Both the position numbers and the translations under genes were made by a program. Positions 25,147 to 33,539 of a stretch of DNA of 54,344 nt are shown piece after piece; position 1 is the stretch's first letter; each line of letters begins with the position of its first letter. The stretch is from NCBI GenBank assembly GCA_902563555.1, contig CACEXM010000008.1, forward strand, positions 1-54,344, written 5' to 3'. The notes beneath the pieces are model-generated. The model worked only from the letters and a program-made list of their open reading frames with translations. It was not told the DNA's origin and did not search any database. The DNA comes from an uncultured Pelagibacteraceae bacterium. Its GTDB lineage: Bacteria > Pseudomonadota > Alphaproteobacteria > Pelagibacterales > Pelagibacteraceae.

Positions 25147-26346
25147 TTATTGTTTTTTGTATTTTGCTGCTTCTTCAGACCCACCAGTAGCTGAACCTTT
25201 ACTGTATGAATGAGCTCCCATACCAGCTAACTGACCATCTTTAACAATTAAATACTGATTTCTAATTTCTTTGCCATCAAAGAAACATTCTAATATTTCT
25301 CTAACACCATCCGCATATCTTGATTGCGCAGTCAAAGATGTACCAGAAGTGTGAGGTGTCATACCGTGGTTTGGCATACTTCTCCACACATGATCATTTG
25401 GTGCAGGTTGAGGAAACCAAACATCACCAGCATAACCACTTAGTTGACCACTTTTCAATGCTTTTGCAATCGCATCTCTATTACAAATTTTTCCACGAGC
25501 TGTGTTAACAATATAAGCACCTTTTTTCATCTTACTTATCATTGCATCATCAAATAGATTTTCTGTCTCTGGGTGAAGCGGACAATTGATTGTTACAACG
25601 TCACAAACTTTAACCATCGACTCTACAGTTTCGTGAAATGTTAAATTAAGCTCTTTTTCAACGCTCTCTGGCAGTCTGTGTCTGTCAAAATAATGCAAAT
25701 GTGTATCAAATGGTTTCATTTTTCTTAATGCATCCAATCCTATTCTTCCGGCTGCGACAGTACCAATATGCATACCTTCTACATCGTAAGATCTTTGGAC
25801 AGCATCAGCAATGTTCCAACCACCTTCATTTACGATTCTGTGTTGGTTATGATAATCTCTAACCATAGACACAATCATCATCACAATATGCTCAGCAACT
25901 GATCTTGAATTACAATAAGTTACTTCAACAACGTCAATTTTGTTATCCATTGCTGCTTGTAAGTCAACGTGGTCTGATCCAATTCCAGCTGTTATTGCCA
26001 TCTTTAAATTTTTGGCCTTAGCTATTCTTTCTTTAGTTAAGTAGTAAGGAAAAAAAGGTTGAGATATAACGATATCTGCATCAACTATATGTTTGTCAGC
26101 TTCACAACCATCTCCATCTTTACTATTTGTAACAACAAATTCATGTCCGTTACTTTCTAAAAATTTTCTTAAACCTAGTTCACCAGAAACACATCCTAGT
26201 AATTGACCTGGTGTATAATCTCTTCCTTTAGGTGAGGGAAGTGTCATACCATCCGGATACTTATCTATTTTTGGAAGTTCTGATAAAGCGTAGGATTTTG
26301 GCATCCCTCCTTTTGGATCATCATACAATATGCATAATATTTTCAT
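25147..26346 (-). CDS. fdh: NAD-dependent formate dehydrogenase
   Basis: Metal-free D-2-hydroxyacid-dehydrogenase-type enzyme that oxidises formate to CO2 with NAD+, giving NADH from one-carbon metabolism. At 399 aa it matches the roughly 400 aa bacterial enzymes. Family-specific motifs include ITAGIGSDHVDL, VTYCNSRSVAEH, the NAD-binding GTVAAGRIGLDALR, HYFDRHRLPESVEKELNL, NTARGKICNRDA, GDVWFPQPAPNDH and the C-terminal HSYSKGSATGGSEEAAKY, which retains the catalytic His in MTPHTSGTSL. The ATG at 26346 is chosen over an upstream in-frame ATG at 26406 because a strong RBS precedes it. No signal peptide; cytoplasmic. Confidence 0.97.
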   Translation of the reverse strand: MKILCILYDDPKGGMPKSYALSELPKIDKYPDGMTLPSPKGRDYTPGQLLGCVSGELGLRKFLESNGHEFVVTNSKDGDGCEADKHIVDADIVISQPFFPYYLTKERIAKAKNLKMAITAGIGSDHVDLQAAMDNKIDVVEVTYCNSRSVAEHIVMMIVSMVRDYHNQHRIVNEGGWNIADAVQRSYDVEGMHIGTVAAGRIGLDALRKMKPFDTHLHYFDRHRLPESVEKELNLTFHETVESMVKVCDVVTINCPLHPETENLFDDAMISKMKKGAYIVNTARGKICNRDAIAKALKSGQLSGYAGDVWFPQPAPNDHVWRSMPNHGMTPHTSGTSLTAQSRYADGVREILECFFDGKEIRNQYLIVKDGQLAGMGAHSYSKGSATGGSEEAAKYKKQ

Positions 26347-26358
26347 TAAATCTCCTCT
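26347..26358 (-). promoter_or_regulatory. Strong ribosome-binding site fixing the formate dehydrogenase start
   Basis: On the minus strand AGAGGAGA (26358 to 26351) is followed by TTTA and then the ATG at 26346. This is a near-ideal Shine-Dalgarno sequence and spacing, rare in this window, and it rules out the longer in-frame start 20 codons upstream. Confidence 0.8.
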
Positions 26359-26415
26359 GTAATTAAAAATTAAATTGCCACATCTAACCTTATTTTTAAG
26401 GATCAAGCAAATAAA

Positions 26416-26880
26416 TTATTTTTTACTTGGGTATATTTTTTTTAGAATAAAACGATTGATTACTATCGCAAAAACAATAATTATCACTGAGCCAGTTATC
26501 ACTGGGCTTAAAAGATAATCAAGTGAGACACTACCAATTATTACAATAATCGGGTTTCCTCCCGCTGGTGGATGAGTAACATTAAACAATATCATTAAGC
26601 CAACTCCCAAACCTACAGCTAAAGGGATTGTTAAAAATATTGGAAGCGGGATTAGATACAAAAAAAATAATCCCACCAAAGTAGTTGTGAAGTGTCCAAA
26701 AAAAACATTTTTTGGTTGAGCGAATGGACTTTCAGGATATCCATATAACAAAACCATGGATGATCCAAAAGAGGCAAGTAAAAAAATACCTAATTCAGTT
26801 TTGTAAGTGAGTCCGGTAAGTATTCCGATTGTAATTATCGAAAATAAACCAGCTAAAAAAGATTTTTTGATATCACCCAT
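26416..26880 (-). CDS. HPP family integral membrane protein
   Basis: A 154 aa protein with four to five hydrophobic segments and the HPP-family motifs ASFGSSMVLLYGYPESPFAQPKN (residues about 36-58) and NVTHPPAGGNPIIVIIG (about 99-115), the latter containing the eponymous His-Pro-Pro. Some HPP proteins in cyanobacteria and chloroplasts transport nitrite. It sits between a SufU-like gene (4-nt gap) and formate dehydrogenase (69-nt gap) on the same strand, so formate, a similar small anion, is a possible substrate; that is inference from context. Confidence 0.88.
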   Translation of the reverse strand: MGDIKKSFLAGLFSIITIGILTGLTYKTELGIFLLASFGSSMVLLYGYPESPFAQPKNVFFGHFTTTLVGLFFLYLIPLPIFLTIPLAVGLGVGLMILFNVTHPPAGGNPIIVIIGSVSLDYLLSPVITGSVIIIVFAIVINRFILKKIYPSKK

Positions 26881-26884
26881 AAAC

Positions 26885-27283
26885 TTAATTTGATACTATC
26901 TTTTCCATAGCTTTAAAAGGTAATAATATACAATCTTTTCGAGAGAGATTCTCTTTTACAAATAATTTTGAAAATAGTTTCAAATTTTTATTTAAATTTT
27001 TTTCATCTTTATTAAAAAATGACTTTGCTTCATCACACAATTTCATAATTTTAACTCTTTTACTATTCATAGAAAATTTTGATAATAAACTTGCAGATGC
27101 TTGGCAATATATACAAGATTCTGTTTGATAACCAATATTAGTTATTTTATTTCCATTTATTATTAGCTTCAGTTTAATTTCGTCTCCACATACAGAGTTT
27201 TTTAATTTTATAAAGTGAGTATGATTCTTAATATCTTTATTATTTTTTGTGTCAGCTGCGATATTGATTATTTCTAAATTCAT
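26885..27283 (-). CDS. SufU/NifU-N-like iron-sulfur or sulfur-transfer protein
   Basis: A 132 aa protein with the IscU/SufU ligand pattern: Cys32 followed by Asp34 (NSVCGDEIKL), Cys57 and Cys60 (ESCIYCQASASLLS) and Cys118 (RKDCILLPFKA). SufU-type proteins bind zinc and receive sulfur from a cysteine desulfurase, while IscU/NifU types assemble Fe-S clusters. It is not beside other suf or isc genes, but is first in a minus-strand set with the HPP protein and formate dehydrogenase. Since this formate dehydrogenase needs no Fe-S cluster, the link is unclear. Confidence 0.78.
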   Translation of the reverse strand: MNLEIINIAADTKNNKDIKNHTHFIKLKNSVCGDEIKLKLIINGNKITNIGYQTESCIYCQASASLLSKFSMNSKRVKIMKLCDEAKSFFNKDEKNLNKNLKLFSKLFVKENLSRKDCILLPFKAMEKIVSN

Positions 27284-27424
27284 ATATTTATTTACACATT
27301 ATAAAGCATACATCTTGCAGTTGGGTCTTTAAATATGAAAAAAACAACAATAATGTAAAAAATTCTTTTTTCACGATATCTATTTTTGTTGTAGTTGAAA
27401 TAAATTAGAATTAAATACTGATAA

Positions 27425-28330
27425 ATGATAGAGCTTAAAAATGAAAAAATAGCAGTTCCCATTGTATTATTTGCTGGTCTTATCTGGTCATTTGGTCCGT
27501 TAGTAGTAAGATATATGGATGATCCTAACTTAGTGCCGTGGCAGTATATCTTTGGACGTGGTTTAACAATTTTTATTCTTTTGAATCTTTATCTATATTT
27601 TGAAGAAGGTAAAAATTTTTATAAAAATTATAAAAAAGTAGGTCAATCAGGATTGATTGGGGGTTGTGGATTAGGCGTAGCAATGATTTCGTTTATATAC
27701 TCTATAACAAATACCAGCGCGGCTATCACTTTACTATGCTTGGCTGCAATGCCTTTTTTTACTGCTCTACTTGCATTCCTCTTTTTAAAGGAAAAAATTA
27801 GCTTAAATGTATGGGTTTCAATATTTATTGCAACTATAGGAATAATAATTATGGCTGTTGGAAATAATGAGAAAAATTCGATTGTAGGATTTATTTTTGG
27901 TATTACCTCTTCTATAGGTTTTTCAATATTTTCTGTAACTTTGAGATGGAGAAAAGAAACACCTAAGTTTACTACAGTGGCTATTGCCGGTTTGTTTTGT
28001 TTTGTTATAGCAGCCTCAGTAATATTCCTCAAAAACCAACCGTTTTTTTCAACAAGTTATAACTCATCATTGTTCTCGCTACATGGAACTTTGGTGTGTA
28101 TAGGAATGATTTTATATGCAATTGGATCAAAAGCAATTCCTGCAGCGGAGTTAACTTTACTATCATTGACTGAAGTAATTGGTGGAATTTTTTGGGTATG
28201 GCTTCCTTTATTTGGAATTAATGAGGTACCTAATACAAACACAATAGTTGGTGGATTTTTTCTTTTTATCTCTCTTTTTTATTACAGTTTGATAATGAGA
28301 TGGAATAAAAGATACATAGCATTAAATTAA
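27425..28330 (+). CDS. EamA-type (DMT superfamily) transporter, second copy
   Basis: A 301 aa membrane protein with about ten hydrophobic segments in two EamA halves. The N-terminal half has FAGLIWSFGPLVVRYMDD and PWQYIFGRG; the turn between halves has FLFLKEKISLNVWVSIFIATIGIIIM; and the second half has AIGSKAIPAAELTLLSLTEVIGGIFWVWL. It lies 45 bases upstream of the amidinotransferase-like gene on the same strand and may move that enzyme's substrate or product. The 141-base gap before it, shared with the divergent SufU-like gene, must hold promoters in both directions, but I see no confident -35/-10 pair. Confidence 0.88.
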   Translation: MIELKNEKIAVPIVLFAGLIWSFGPLVVRYMDDPNLVPWQYIFGRGLTIFILLNLYLYFEEGKNFYKNYKKVGQSGLIGGCGLGVAMISFIYSITNTSAAITLLCLAAMPFFTALLAFLFLKEKISLNVWVSIFIATIGIIIMAVGNNEKNSIVGFIFGITSSIGFSIFSVTLRWRKETPKFTTVAIAGLFCFVIAASVIFLKNQPFFSTSYNSSLFSLHGTLVCIGMILYAIGSKAIPAAELTLLSLTEVIGGIFWVWLPLFGINEVPNTNTIVGGFFLFISLFYYSLIMRWNKRYIALN

Positions 28331-28375
28331 AATTTCATTGAAAAAAAAAATTTTAATCACTAGTTATTTGATGAA

Positions 28376-29491
28376 ATGGATAAAAAAAAAACAGTAGTTA
28401 GTAGTTGGAATGAGTGGGATCCATTAAAACATGTAATAGTGGGTAGGGCAGATGGTACTTGCATACCTGCACCCGAACCCGCTTTAGATGCAAAAGTTCC
28501 AGAGGACTCGGACATGAGAGGAAAATTTGGTCCAAGAACAAAAGATACTGTCGATAAAGCAAATGAACTTTTAGATAATTTTTCAAAAATTTTAGAAAAA
28601 CGAGGAATTAAAGTTGATAGACCAGAACCAATCAATTTTAATCAAAAAATTTCTACACCAGATTGGAAAGCAGAAACGATGTTTGGATGTATGCCTCCAA
28701 GAGATGTTCTTCTTACAGTAGGAAATGAAATCTTAGAAGCTACGATGAGCTATAGATGCAGATGGTTTGAGTATTTATGTTATCGACCTCTTTTAAAAAG
28801 GTATTATGAGGAAGATTCAAATATGAGACATGAGTCTGCACCTAAGCCAAGATTGACTGATGCTGATTATAGAAAAGATTATTTATCAGACAAAATTGGT
28901 ATACAAAAAAGACTTCAATGGACTGAAGAAAAATTTTTTGTAACAACTGAGGAGGAACCTTTGTTTGATGCTGCAGATGTTTTGAGATTTGGAAAAGATT
29001 TAATAGTTCAACATGGATTTACTACAAATTTAAAAGGAATAGATTGGCTGAAAAGGCATTATAAAGACCATAGAGTTCACGCTGTAAACTTTCCGGGGGA
29101 CCCATATCCAATACACATAGACGCTACTTTTACCCCGATTAAAGAAGGATTAATAATTAATAACCCTCAAAGAAGATTACCAAAGGAGCAAAGAAAACTT
29201 TTTGAAAAAAATGGATGGGAAATAATTGATGCTGCTCAACCGGCACACAATGAACCACCACCTCTTTGTTACTCCTCAGTTTGGCTCTCAATGAATGTAT
29301 TAGTTTTAGATCCAAAAACAGTCTGTGTAGAAAAAAGTGAAAAATATCAAGCAGAGCAACTTGATAAATTAGGGATGGAAGTTATTCCGATTGATTTAAG
29401 AGATGCATATGCGTTTGGAGGTGGACTTCATTGTAGTACAGCAGATGTATATAGAGACGGAGTTTTAAAAGATTATTTCCCAAAACAGTAA
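28376..29491 (+). CDS. Glycine amidinotransferase-like protein (AGAT family)
   Basis: Enzymes of this family move the amidino group of arginine to glycine or another amine, giving guanidinoacetate and ornithine in the glycine case. The 371 aa sequence resembles vertebrate AGAT throughout: NEWDPLKHVIVGRADG near the start, LFDAADVLRFGKDL (catalytic Asp), YPIHIDATFTPI (catalytic His), WLSMNVLVLDPK, and FGGGLHCSTADVYRDG with the nucleophilic Cys353. Those three residues form the catalytic triad of the fold. An acceptor other than glycine is possible. It follows an EamA transporter with a 45-nt gap. Confidence 0.88.
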   Translation: MDKKKTVVSSWNEWDPLKHVIVGRADGTCIPAPEPALDAKVPEDSDMRGKFGPRTKDTVDKANELLDNFSKILEKRGIKVDRPEPINFNQKISTPDWKAETMFGCMPPRDVLLTVGNEILEATMSYRCRWFEYLCYRPLLKRYYEEDSNMRHESAPKPRLTDADYRKDYLSDKIGIQKRLQWTEEKFFVTTEEEPLFDAADVLRFGKDLIVQHGFTTNLKGIDWLKRHYKDHRVHAVNFPGDPYPIHIDATFTPIKEGLIINNPQRRLPKEQRKLFEKNGWEIIDAAQPAHNEPPPLCYSSVWLSMNVLVLDPKTVCVEKSEKYQAEQLDKLGMEVIPIDLRDAYAFGGGLHCSTADVYRDGVLKDYFPKQ

Positions 29492-29505
29492 ATAAATCTT
29501 TTTTT

Positions 29506-30240
29506 TTAGTTCTCTTTCGATTTATCGATATTAAATTTTTCTAATTGGCTCAAAGAACTTTCAGTATTATCATCTAAATTACCAAATTTAGCACGTCTTT
29601 CCATCTCTTTTTGCAATAACTTTTGTTCTCTTCTCATCTCTTCTTGTTCTTTTAGTTTTTGTTCTTTATCAAATTTCTCCTCCCATTCCCTAATTTTTAC
29701 ATATTCAATTTCTTTCTCTTTATCTATTTCTTCTCTCAATTTTTTTAATTCTCGATTTTTACGTCTTTGTTCTTTAAGATCTCTTTGAAGTAATTCATCT
29801 TCTCTCACTTTTAAGTCTATATCTTTTCTATTTTGTTCTTCTTCTCTAATTTTTAATTGTTTTTCTTTTTCTCTCAACTCTTTTGCTGCCAGGACTAATT
29901 CCTCATCTTTTCTTACTAATCTCTCACTCTCAATTTTTTGTTTTTCATCTTTAAATTTTATTTCTTTTTCTTTTAATCTAATTTCATCTTCACTTACTTT
30001 TAGTTTATTACTTTCTTTGATTAATTTGTCTTCCCAGGCTTTTAAATCTTTTTTTTCTTTTAAAAGTGAATTTCTTTCCTCAAGTTTCTGTAATTTTATT
30101 GCCCTAATTTTGTTTTGTTCTTTATTTTTTTTATAATTTGATATTGCAGAGGTAATAGATTTTGTAGTAAAGGAAGCAATCCTTGACAGTCCATGCTTTT
30201 CTTTACTTGTTCTAGTTCGAATTTTTTTTTTTGTTTTCAT
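29506..30240 (-). CDS. Highly charged long-helix (coiled-coil or single alpha-helix) protein
   Basis: A 244 aa protein made almost entirely of Lys, Glu, Arg, Leu, Asp and Gln. After a basic N-terminus (MKTKKKIRTRTSKEKHG) there is one short less-charged segment (ASFTTKSITSAISNY), then an unbroken helix from about residue 45 to 220 with loose repeats such as LKVREDELLQRD, LKIREEEQNRKD and LVRKDEELVLAAKELREKEK. There is no signal peptide or membrane segment, nor any Cys. I do not recognise a family. It could be a cytoskeletal or scaffold protein; the composition alone does not tell. Confidence 0.7.
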   Translation of the reverse strand: MKTKKKIRTRTSKEKHGLSRIASFTTKSITSAISNYKKNKEQNKIRAIKLQKLEERNSLLKEKKDLKAWEDKLIKESNKLKVSEDEIRLKEKEIKFKDEKQKIESERLVRKDEELVLAAKELREKEKQLKIREEEQNRKDIDLKVREDELLQRDLKEQRRKNRELKKLREEIDKEKEIEYVKIREWEEKFDKEQKLKEQEEMRREQKLLQKEMERRAKFGNLDDNTESSLSQLEKFNIDKSKEN

Positions 30241-30343
30241 TTATAAAAACATTATTTCACTAGAGAAATAATTATTATTCAATAAAAAATTTTAAAAATA
30301 TTATTTAAATTAGGCTTTTAAAACTACAACCTGAAAGGGATAA

Positions 30344-31699
30344 TTAATTTAACTCACTGTCTGTTTTAACCTGTCCATAATCTTTTTTGTATTTTACGCC
30401 TTTTCTTTCAAGTATTTCCTTAACCTTGTCAGAATAAGGCTCTTCAATGTGTTCTGTCAATGGATTTAGCTCAATTCCAGCTGGTGTAATTGTTTGTGGC
30501 ATTGCTACAAATTGCGAGTCAGGATTTTCAACAGTTTTTCTTACTTTCATTCTATACATCCCAAAAAAACCAATTACTGAATGAAAAAAAAATAAAAAAA
30601 CAAAAAATCCATTAGGACCGACCAAATCCATAAATATTGAGCATAAAAATGGACCACTCATTGCACCCAAACCAAACACAAATTGAAGACCCGCACCAGC
30701 AGCTACAAATTTTTCTTTTGGAATAAAATCATTAGTGTGAGCTAAAATTAAAGAAAATATTGGTAAACTACAAAAAGAAAAAAGAACCAAGAAAATATAG
30801 AACCAGGTTTTACTTGTAGCAAGTCCACCTGGTAAATACATCTGTCTAGTAACTAAAATTGTTATAATTGCAAAAGCTGCTGCACCAAAAGTAGCAAAAA
30901 CAATTACTTTTCTTCGATCATACATATCTGAAATTTTTCCAACCGGAAATTGAGAAATAGCTCCGGATATTGCTAGAAGAAATGTAACAATTGAAATCTC
31001 TAATATCGTAAAATTCATTGAGGTTGCGTACACAGCTAATAAAGTAAAAAGTGCAGCTTGTATAGTTCCGTAAAAAAAGGAGCTTACCATCCCAAAAGGA
31101 GATGATTCATAGAGATCTTTGAGTGTCATTACTTTAATCCTTTTAAATGTTGGTGGTTTCTTTTTAGTTAACAAAATAGGAATTAAAGCTAATGATGTAA
31201 TTACAGAAACTAGAATAAAAGGCTGGAAATTTAGAGGACTACTAAAGTTTAGTAAAAACATCCCAATTCCCATTGTGCCATAAAGTATGACCATGTAGAT
31301 AGACAATACACTTCCTCTATTTTTGTTACTTGATCTATCGTTAAGCCAGCTTTCGGCAACTGTATAGATACAAACCATACTTATCCCAGTCAGAACTCTT
31401 AAAAAAAACCACACCAAAGGATTGACAATTATCGAGTGAATCAAAATGACCAAAGATGATAATGATGCAAATGCCGCGAAAACTCTTATATGTCCTACTC
31501 TTGATATAATATTAGGAATTGTTGCTGCACCTATAAAATAGCCAACAAAATATCCTGACATCATGAAACCAGTTGAGGTTAAGCTAAATTCTTCTTGGAC
31601 TGCTCTTACACCTAGGAGCGAACCCTGAAAACCGTAGGCCATCATAATACATCCCATACCCAAAAATAGTGCCCAAGAATTTTTTAAAACTTTGTTCAT
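30344..31699 (-). CDS. Major facilitator superfamily transporter (YcaD-like)
   Basis: A 451 aa protein with 12 hydrophobic segments. Between helices 2 and 3 it has ISRVGHIRVFAAFA; the middle loop has WLNDRSSNKNRGSVLSIYMV; and the second-half equivalent of the MFS motif is GKISDMYDRRKVIVFAT. The pattern resembles the YcaD/COG0477 group. A hydrophilic C-terminal tail of about 60 residues (from about VRKTVENPDSQFVAMPQ) is longer than usual. The substrate is unknown. The 103-base gap downstream contains only a small hairpin. Confidence 0.87.
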   Translation of the reverse strand: MNKVLKNSWALFLGMGCIMMAYGFQGSLLGVRAVQEEFSLTSTGFMMSGYFVGYFIGAATIPNIISRVGHIRVFAAFASLSSLVILIHSIIVNPLVWFFLRVLTGISMVCIYTVAESWLNDRSSNKNRGSVLSIYMVILYGTMGIGMFLLNFSSPLNFQPFILVSVITSLALIPILLTKKKPPTFKRIKVMTLKDLYESSPFGMVSSFFYGTIQAALFTLLAVYATSMNFTILEISIVTFLLAISGAISQFPVGKISDMYDRRKVIVFATFGAAAFAIITILVTRQMYLPGGLATSKTWFYIFLVLFSFCSLPIFSLILAHTNDFIPKEKFVAAGAGLQFVFGLGAMSGPFLCSIFMDLVGPNGFFVFLFFFHSVIGFFGMYRMKVRKTVENPDSQFVAMPQTITPAGIELNPLTEHIEEPYSDKVKEILERKGVKYKKDYGQVKTDSELN

Positions 31700-31755
31700 A
31701 AGAAGCTGTAACTATTCGCGATGTATTATTAAATCAAGTCTTAATTGTGACAAGT

Positions 31756-32616
31756 TTAATTTTTTCTTAATTTTAAAAATGAATGTATTGCAATGGTAGT
31801 AATTATAATTGCTCCACCCTGGAGTGTTTCTACACTAGGTTGCTCATTAATAATAACCCAGACCCAAATAGGGCCAATAATAGTCTCCAGTAGAAAAAAA
31901 AGATTAACCTCAGCTGCAGGTATAAATCTTGGGGCAATAGTCACTAGTACAAATGGTATTGCAACACACAAAATACACATCAGGGGAACAATAAATAAAT
32001 CTTTATCTATAAGTGTAAAACTCTCAATAAAAAACAAGGCAAAAGAAGCAACAAATAACTTACCTATTACAGCTGCAGGCACTAAGTTTTTTGTTTTAGC
32101 AGATCTAATTGTTATAGCGCCTACAGCCAAACCAAGAGCAGTTACAAAACCTAAAATATCTCCATAAAAATTTCCAACCTTTAAAGAGTCGAAAAAAATG
32201 TAAACTATTGCGATAAAAGTAATTATTATAGAAATAAATGTTTTTCGATCAGGCGGCTCTTTTAAAAAAATAGCGCCAAGAATTGCAGATAACATTGGTG
32301 CTGTAGCGATCATAACAAGGGTATTTGCAACATTCGTATTTTGAATTGAAACAACAAAAGTAATATTTGTTATACTAAAAGTTGCGATATAAATTATTCC
32401 ATGAAAACCAGAATTAAAAAGTATCTTAAAAAAATTTAATTTGTAAATTAACAACATTCCAAAAAAAACTGTAAAAAAAGGTATGATACCTCTATAAAAA
32501 ACTAGGCCCCAAGTATCAAGATTTGAAAGTCTTATAAATAATGAATCTGGTGTTATAAACATTACAGCTACAAAAGCAAGCAAAGAGCCTTTTTGCTGAT
32601 CAGTCAAACTTTTCAC
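31756..32616 (-). CDS. EamA-type (DMT superfamily) transporter, third copy
   Basis: A 286 aa, ten-helix protein with two EamA halves: LDTWGLVFYRGIIPFF and FLKEPPDRKTFISIIITFIAIVYIFF in the first, ARFIPAAEVNLFFLLETIIGPIWVWVII in the second. The start is a GTG at 32616, which overlaps the gshB stop as GTGA; this 4-nt overlap is why I accept the non-ATG start. It is thus the last gene of a gshA-gshB-transporter operon and might export a glutathione-related or other thiol compound, though that is only contextual. Confidence 0.87.
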   Translation of the reverse strand: MKSLTDQQKGSLLAFVAVMFITPDSLFIRLSNLDTWGLVFYRGIIPFFTVFFGMLLIYKLNFFKILFNSGFHGIIYIATFSITNITFVVSIQNTNVANTLVMIATAPMLSAILGAIFLKEPPDRKTFISIIITFIAIVYIFFDSLKVGNFYGDILGFVTALGLAVGAITIRSAKTKNLVPAAVIGKLFVASFALFFIESFTLIDKDLFIVPLMCILCVAIPFVLVTIAPRFIPAAEVNLFFLLETIIGPIWVWVIINEQPSVETLQGGAIIITTIAIHSFLKLRKN

Positions 32617-33539
32617 GCTTTAAGCTCTTTCCAAAAAGTTTTAGCAAGATTAATTTTTGAAAGATCGTAAAATGTTTTCAACCCTGTAGGAGAGGTAACA
32701 TTTATATCTCCATTAAGTTTTTGATCAATAAAATCGATACCAGCAAAAAAAATGTTTTTCTTTTTTAAATCTTTTCCAACAATATTTGATATTTTCTTTT
32801 CATTTCTCGTTAAATTTATATTCACTGGGTTAGCGCCTTTACTCATATTACTCAAAAAAGAGCCTTTCTTAGGAACTCTAGATATAGCTCCACATACCTT
32901 ACCATTAATTATAAACACCCTTTTATCGCCATTTTTAATTTTAGGTAAAAATTTTTGACACATGACATATCTATGTTTTTTTATAAATTTACTTATAAAT
33001 TTAGATCTAAAAATTTTTATAAGATGAATATCGTTACCGCTGAAACTGTGGATTGGTTTTATAACAATTTTCTTATTTCTATTAAAAAAACTTCTAATTT
33101 CATGAATATCCTGAGTAAATATTGTTTTTGGCATAAACTTTTGAAAGTTAGTGGAATAAAGTTTTTCAGAAACATTTCTAATTGAAGTTGGATCATTAAT
33201 AATTTTAACATTATTTTTAATTGTATCTAAAATAAAAGTTGATGAAATATACTCCAGGTTAAAAGGAGGATCTTGCCTAATTAATACAAATTTACATTTA
33301 GAAAGATCCAATTTTTTTCTTTTTAAGATTTTAAAAAAACTTTTTTTTTTATATTCAAATTTAATAAAAAAACCATTTGCCAAAACTTTTGAGTTTATTA
33401 TTGATAAATTTTTTGGATCATAATAGAAAATTTTATAATCTTTTTTTTGTATCTCATTTGCTAAGAATATAGTTGTATCTGTTAGAGGGTTGAGACTCGT
33501 TGGATGGTTTCCCTGAATAGCAACTATTTTATTTGTCAT
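32613..33539 (-). CDS. gshB: Glutathione synthetase
   Basis: ATP-grasp ligase that adds glycine to gamma-glutamylcysteine. The 308 aa length is normal for the bacterial form. Motifs are VLIRQDPPFNLEYI (residues about 85-98), INDPTSIRNVSEKLY, IVIKPIHSFSGNDIHLI (an ATP-binding strand, usually KPLDGxGG), GDKRVFIINGKVCGAISRVP, and FAGIDFIDQKLNGDINVTSPTGL near the C-terminus. KPLDGMGG has become KPIHSFSGND, a noticeable drift of the flexible loop. It overlaps gshA by 11 nt and the EamA gene by 4 nt. Confidence 0.93.
   Translation of the reverse strand: MTNKIVAIQGNHPTSLNPLTDTTIFLANEIQKKDYKIFYYDPKNLSIINSKVLANGFFIKFEYKKKSFFKILKRKKLDLSKCKFVLIRQDPPFNLEYISSTFILDTIKNNVKIINDPTSIRNVSEKLYSTNFQKFMPKTIFTQDIHEIRSFFNRNKKIVIKPIHSFSGNDIHLIKIFRSKFISKFIKKHRYVMCQKFLPKIKNGDKRVFIINGKVCGAISRVPKKGSFLSNMSKGANPVNINLTRNEKKISNIVGKDLKKKNIFFAGIDFIDQKLNGDINVTSPTGLKTFYDLSKINLAKTFWKELKA

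Noticed and set aside
26388..26401. Small hairpin (CCTTA/TAAGG) upstream of formate dehydrogenase
   Set aside because: Only five base pairs with a four-base A/T loop and no U-run; expected by chance in such AT-rich sequence.
30252..30271. Inverted repeat TTATTTC/GAAATAA between the charged-helix gene and the MFS gene
   Set aside because: Seven AT-rich base pairs, no terminator tail and no clear operator logic; too weak to call.
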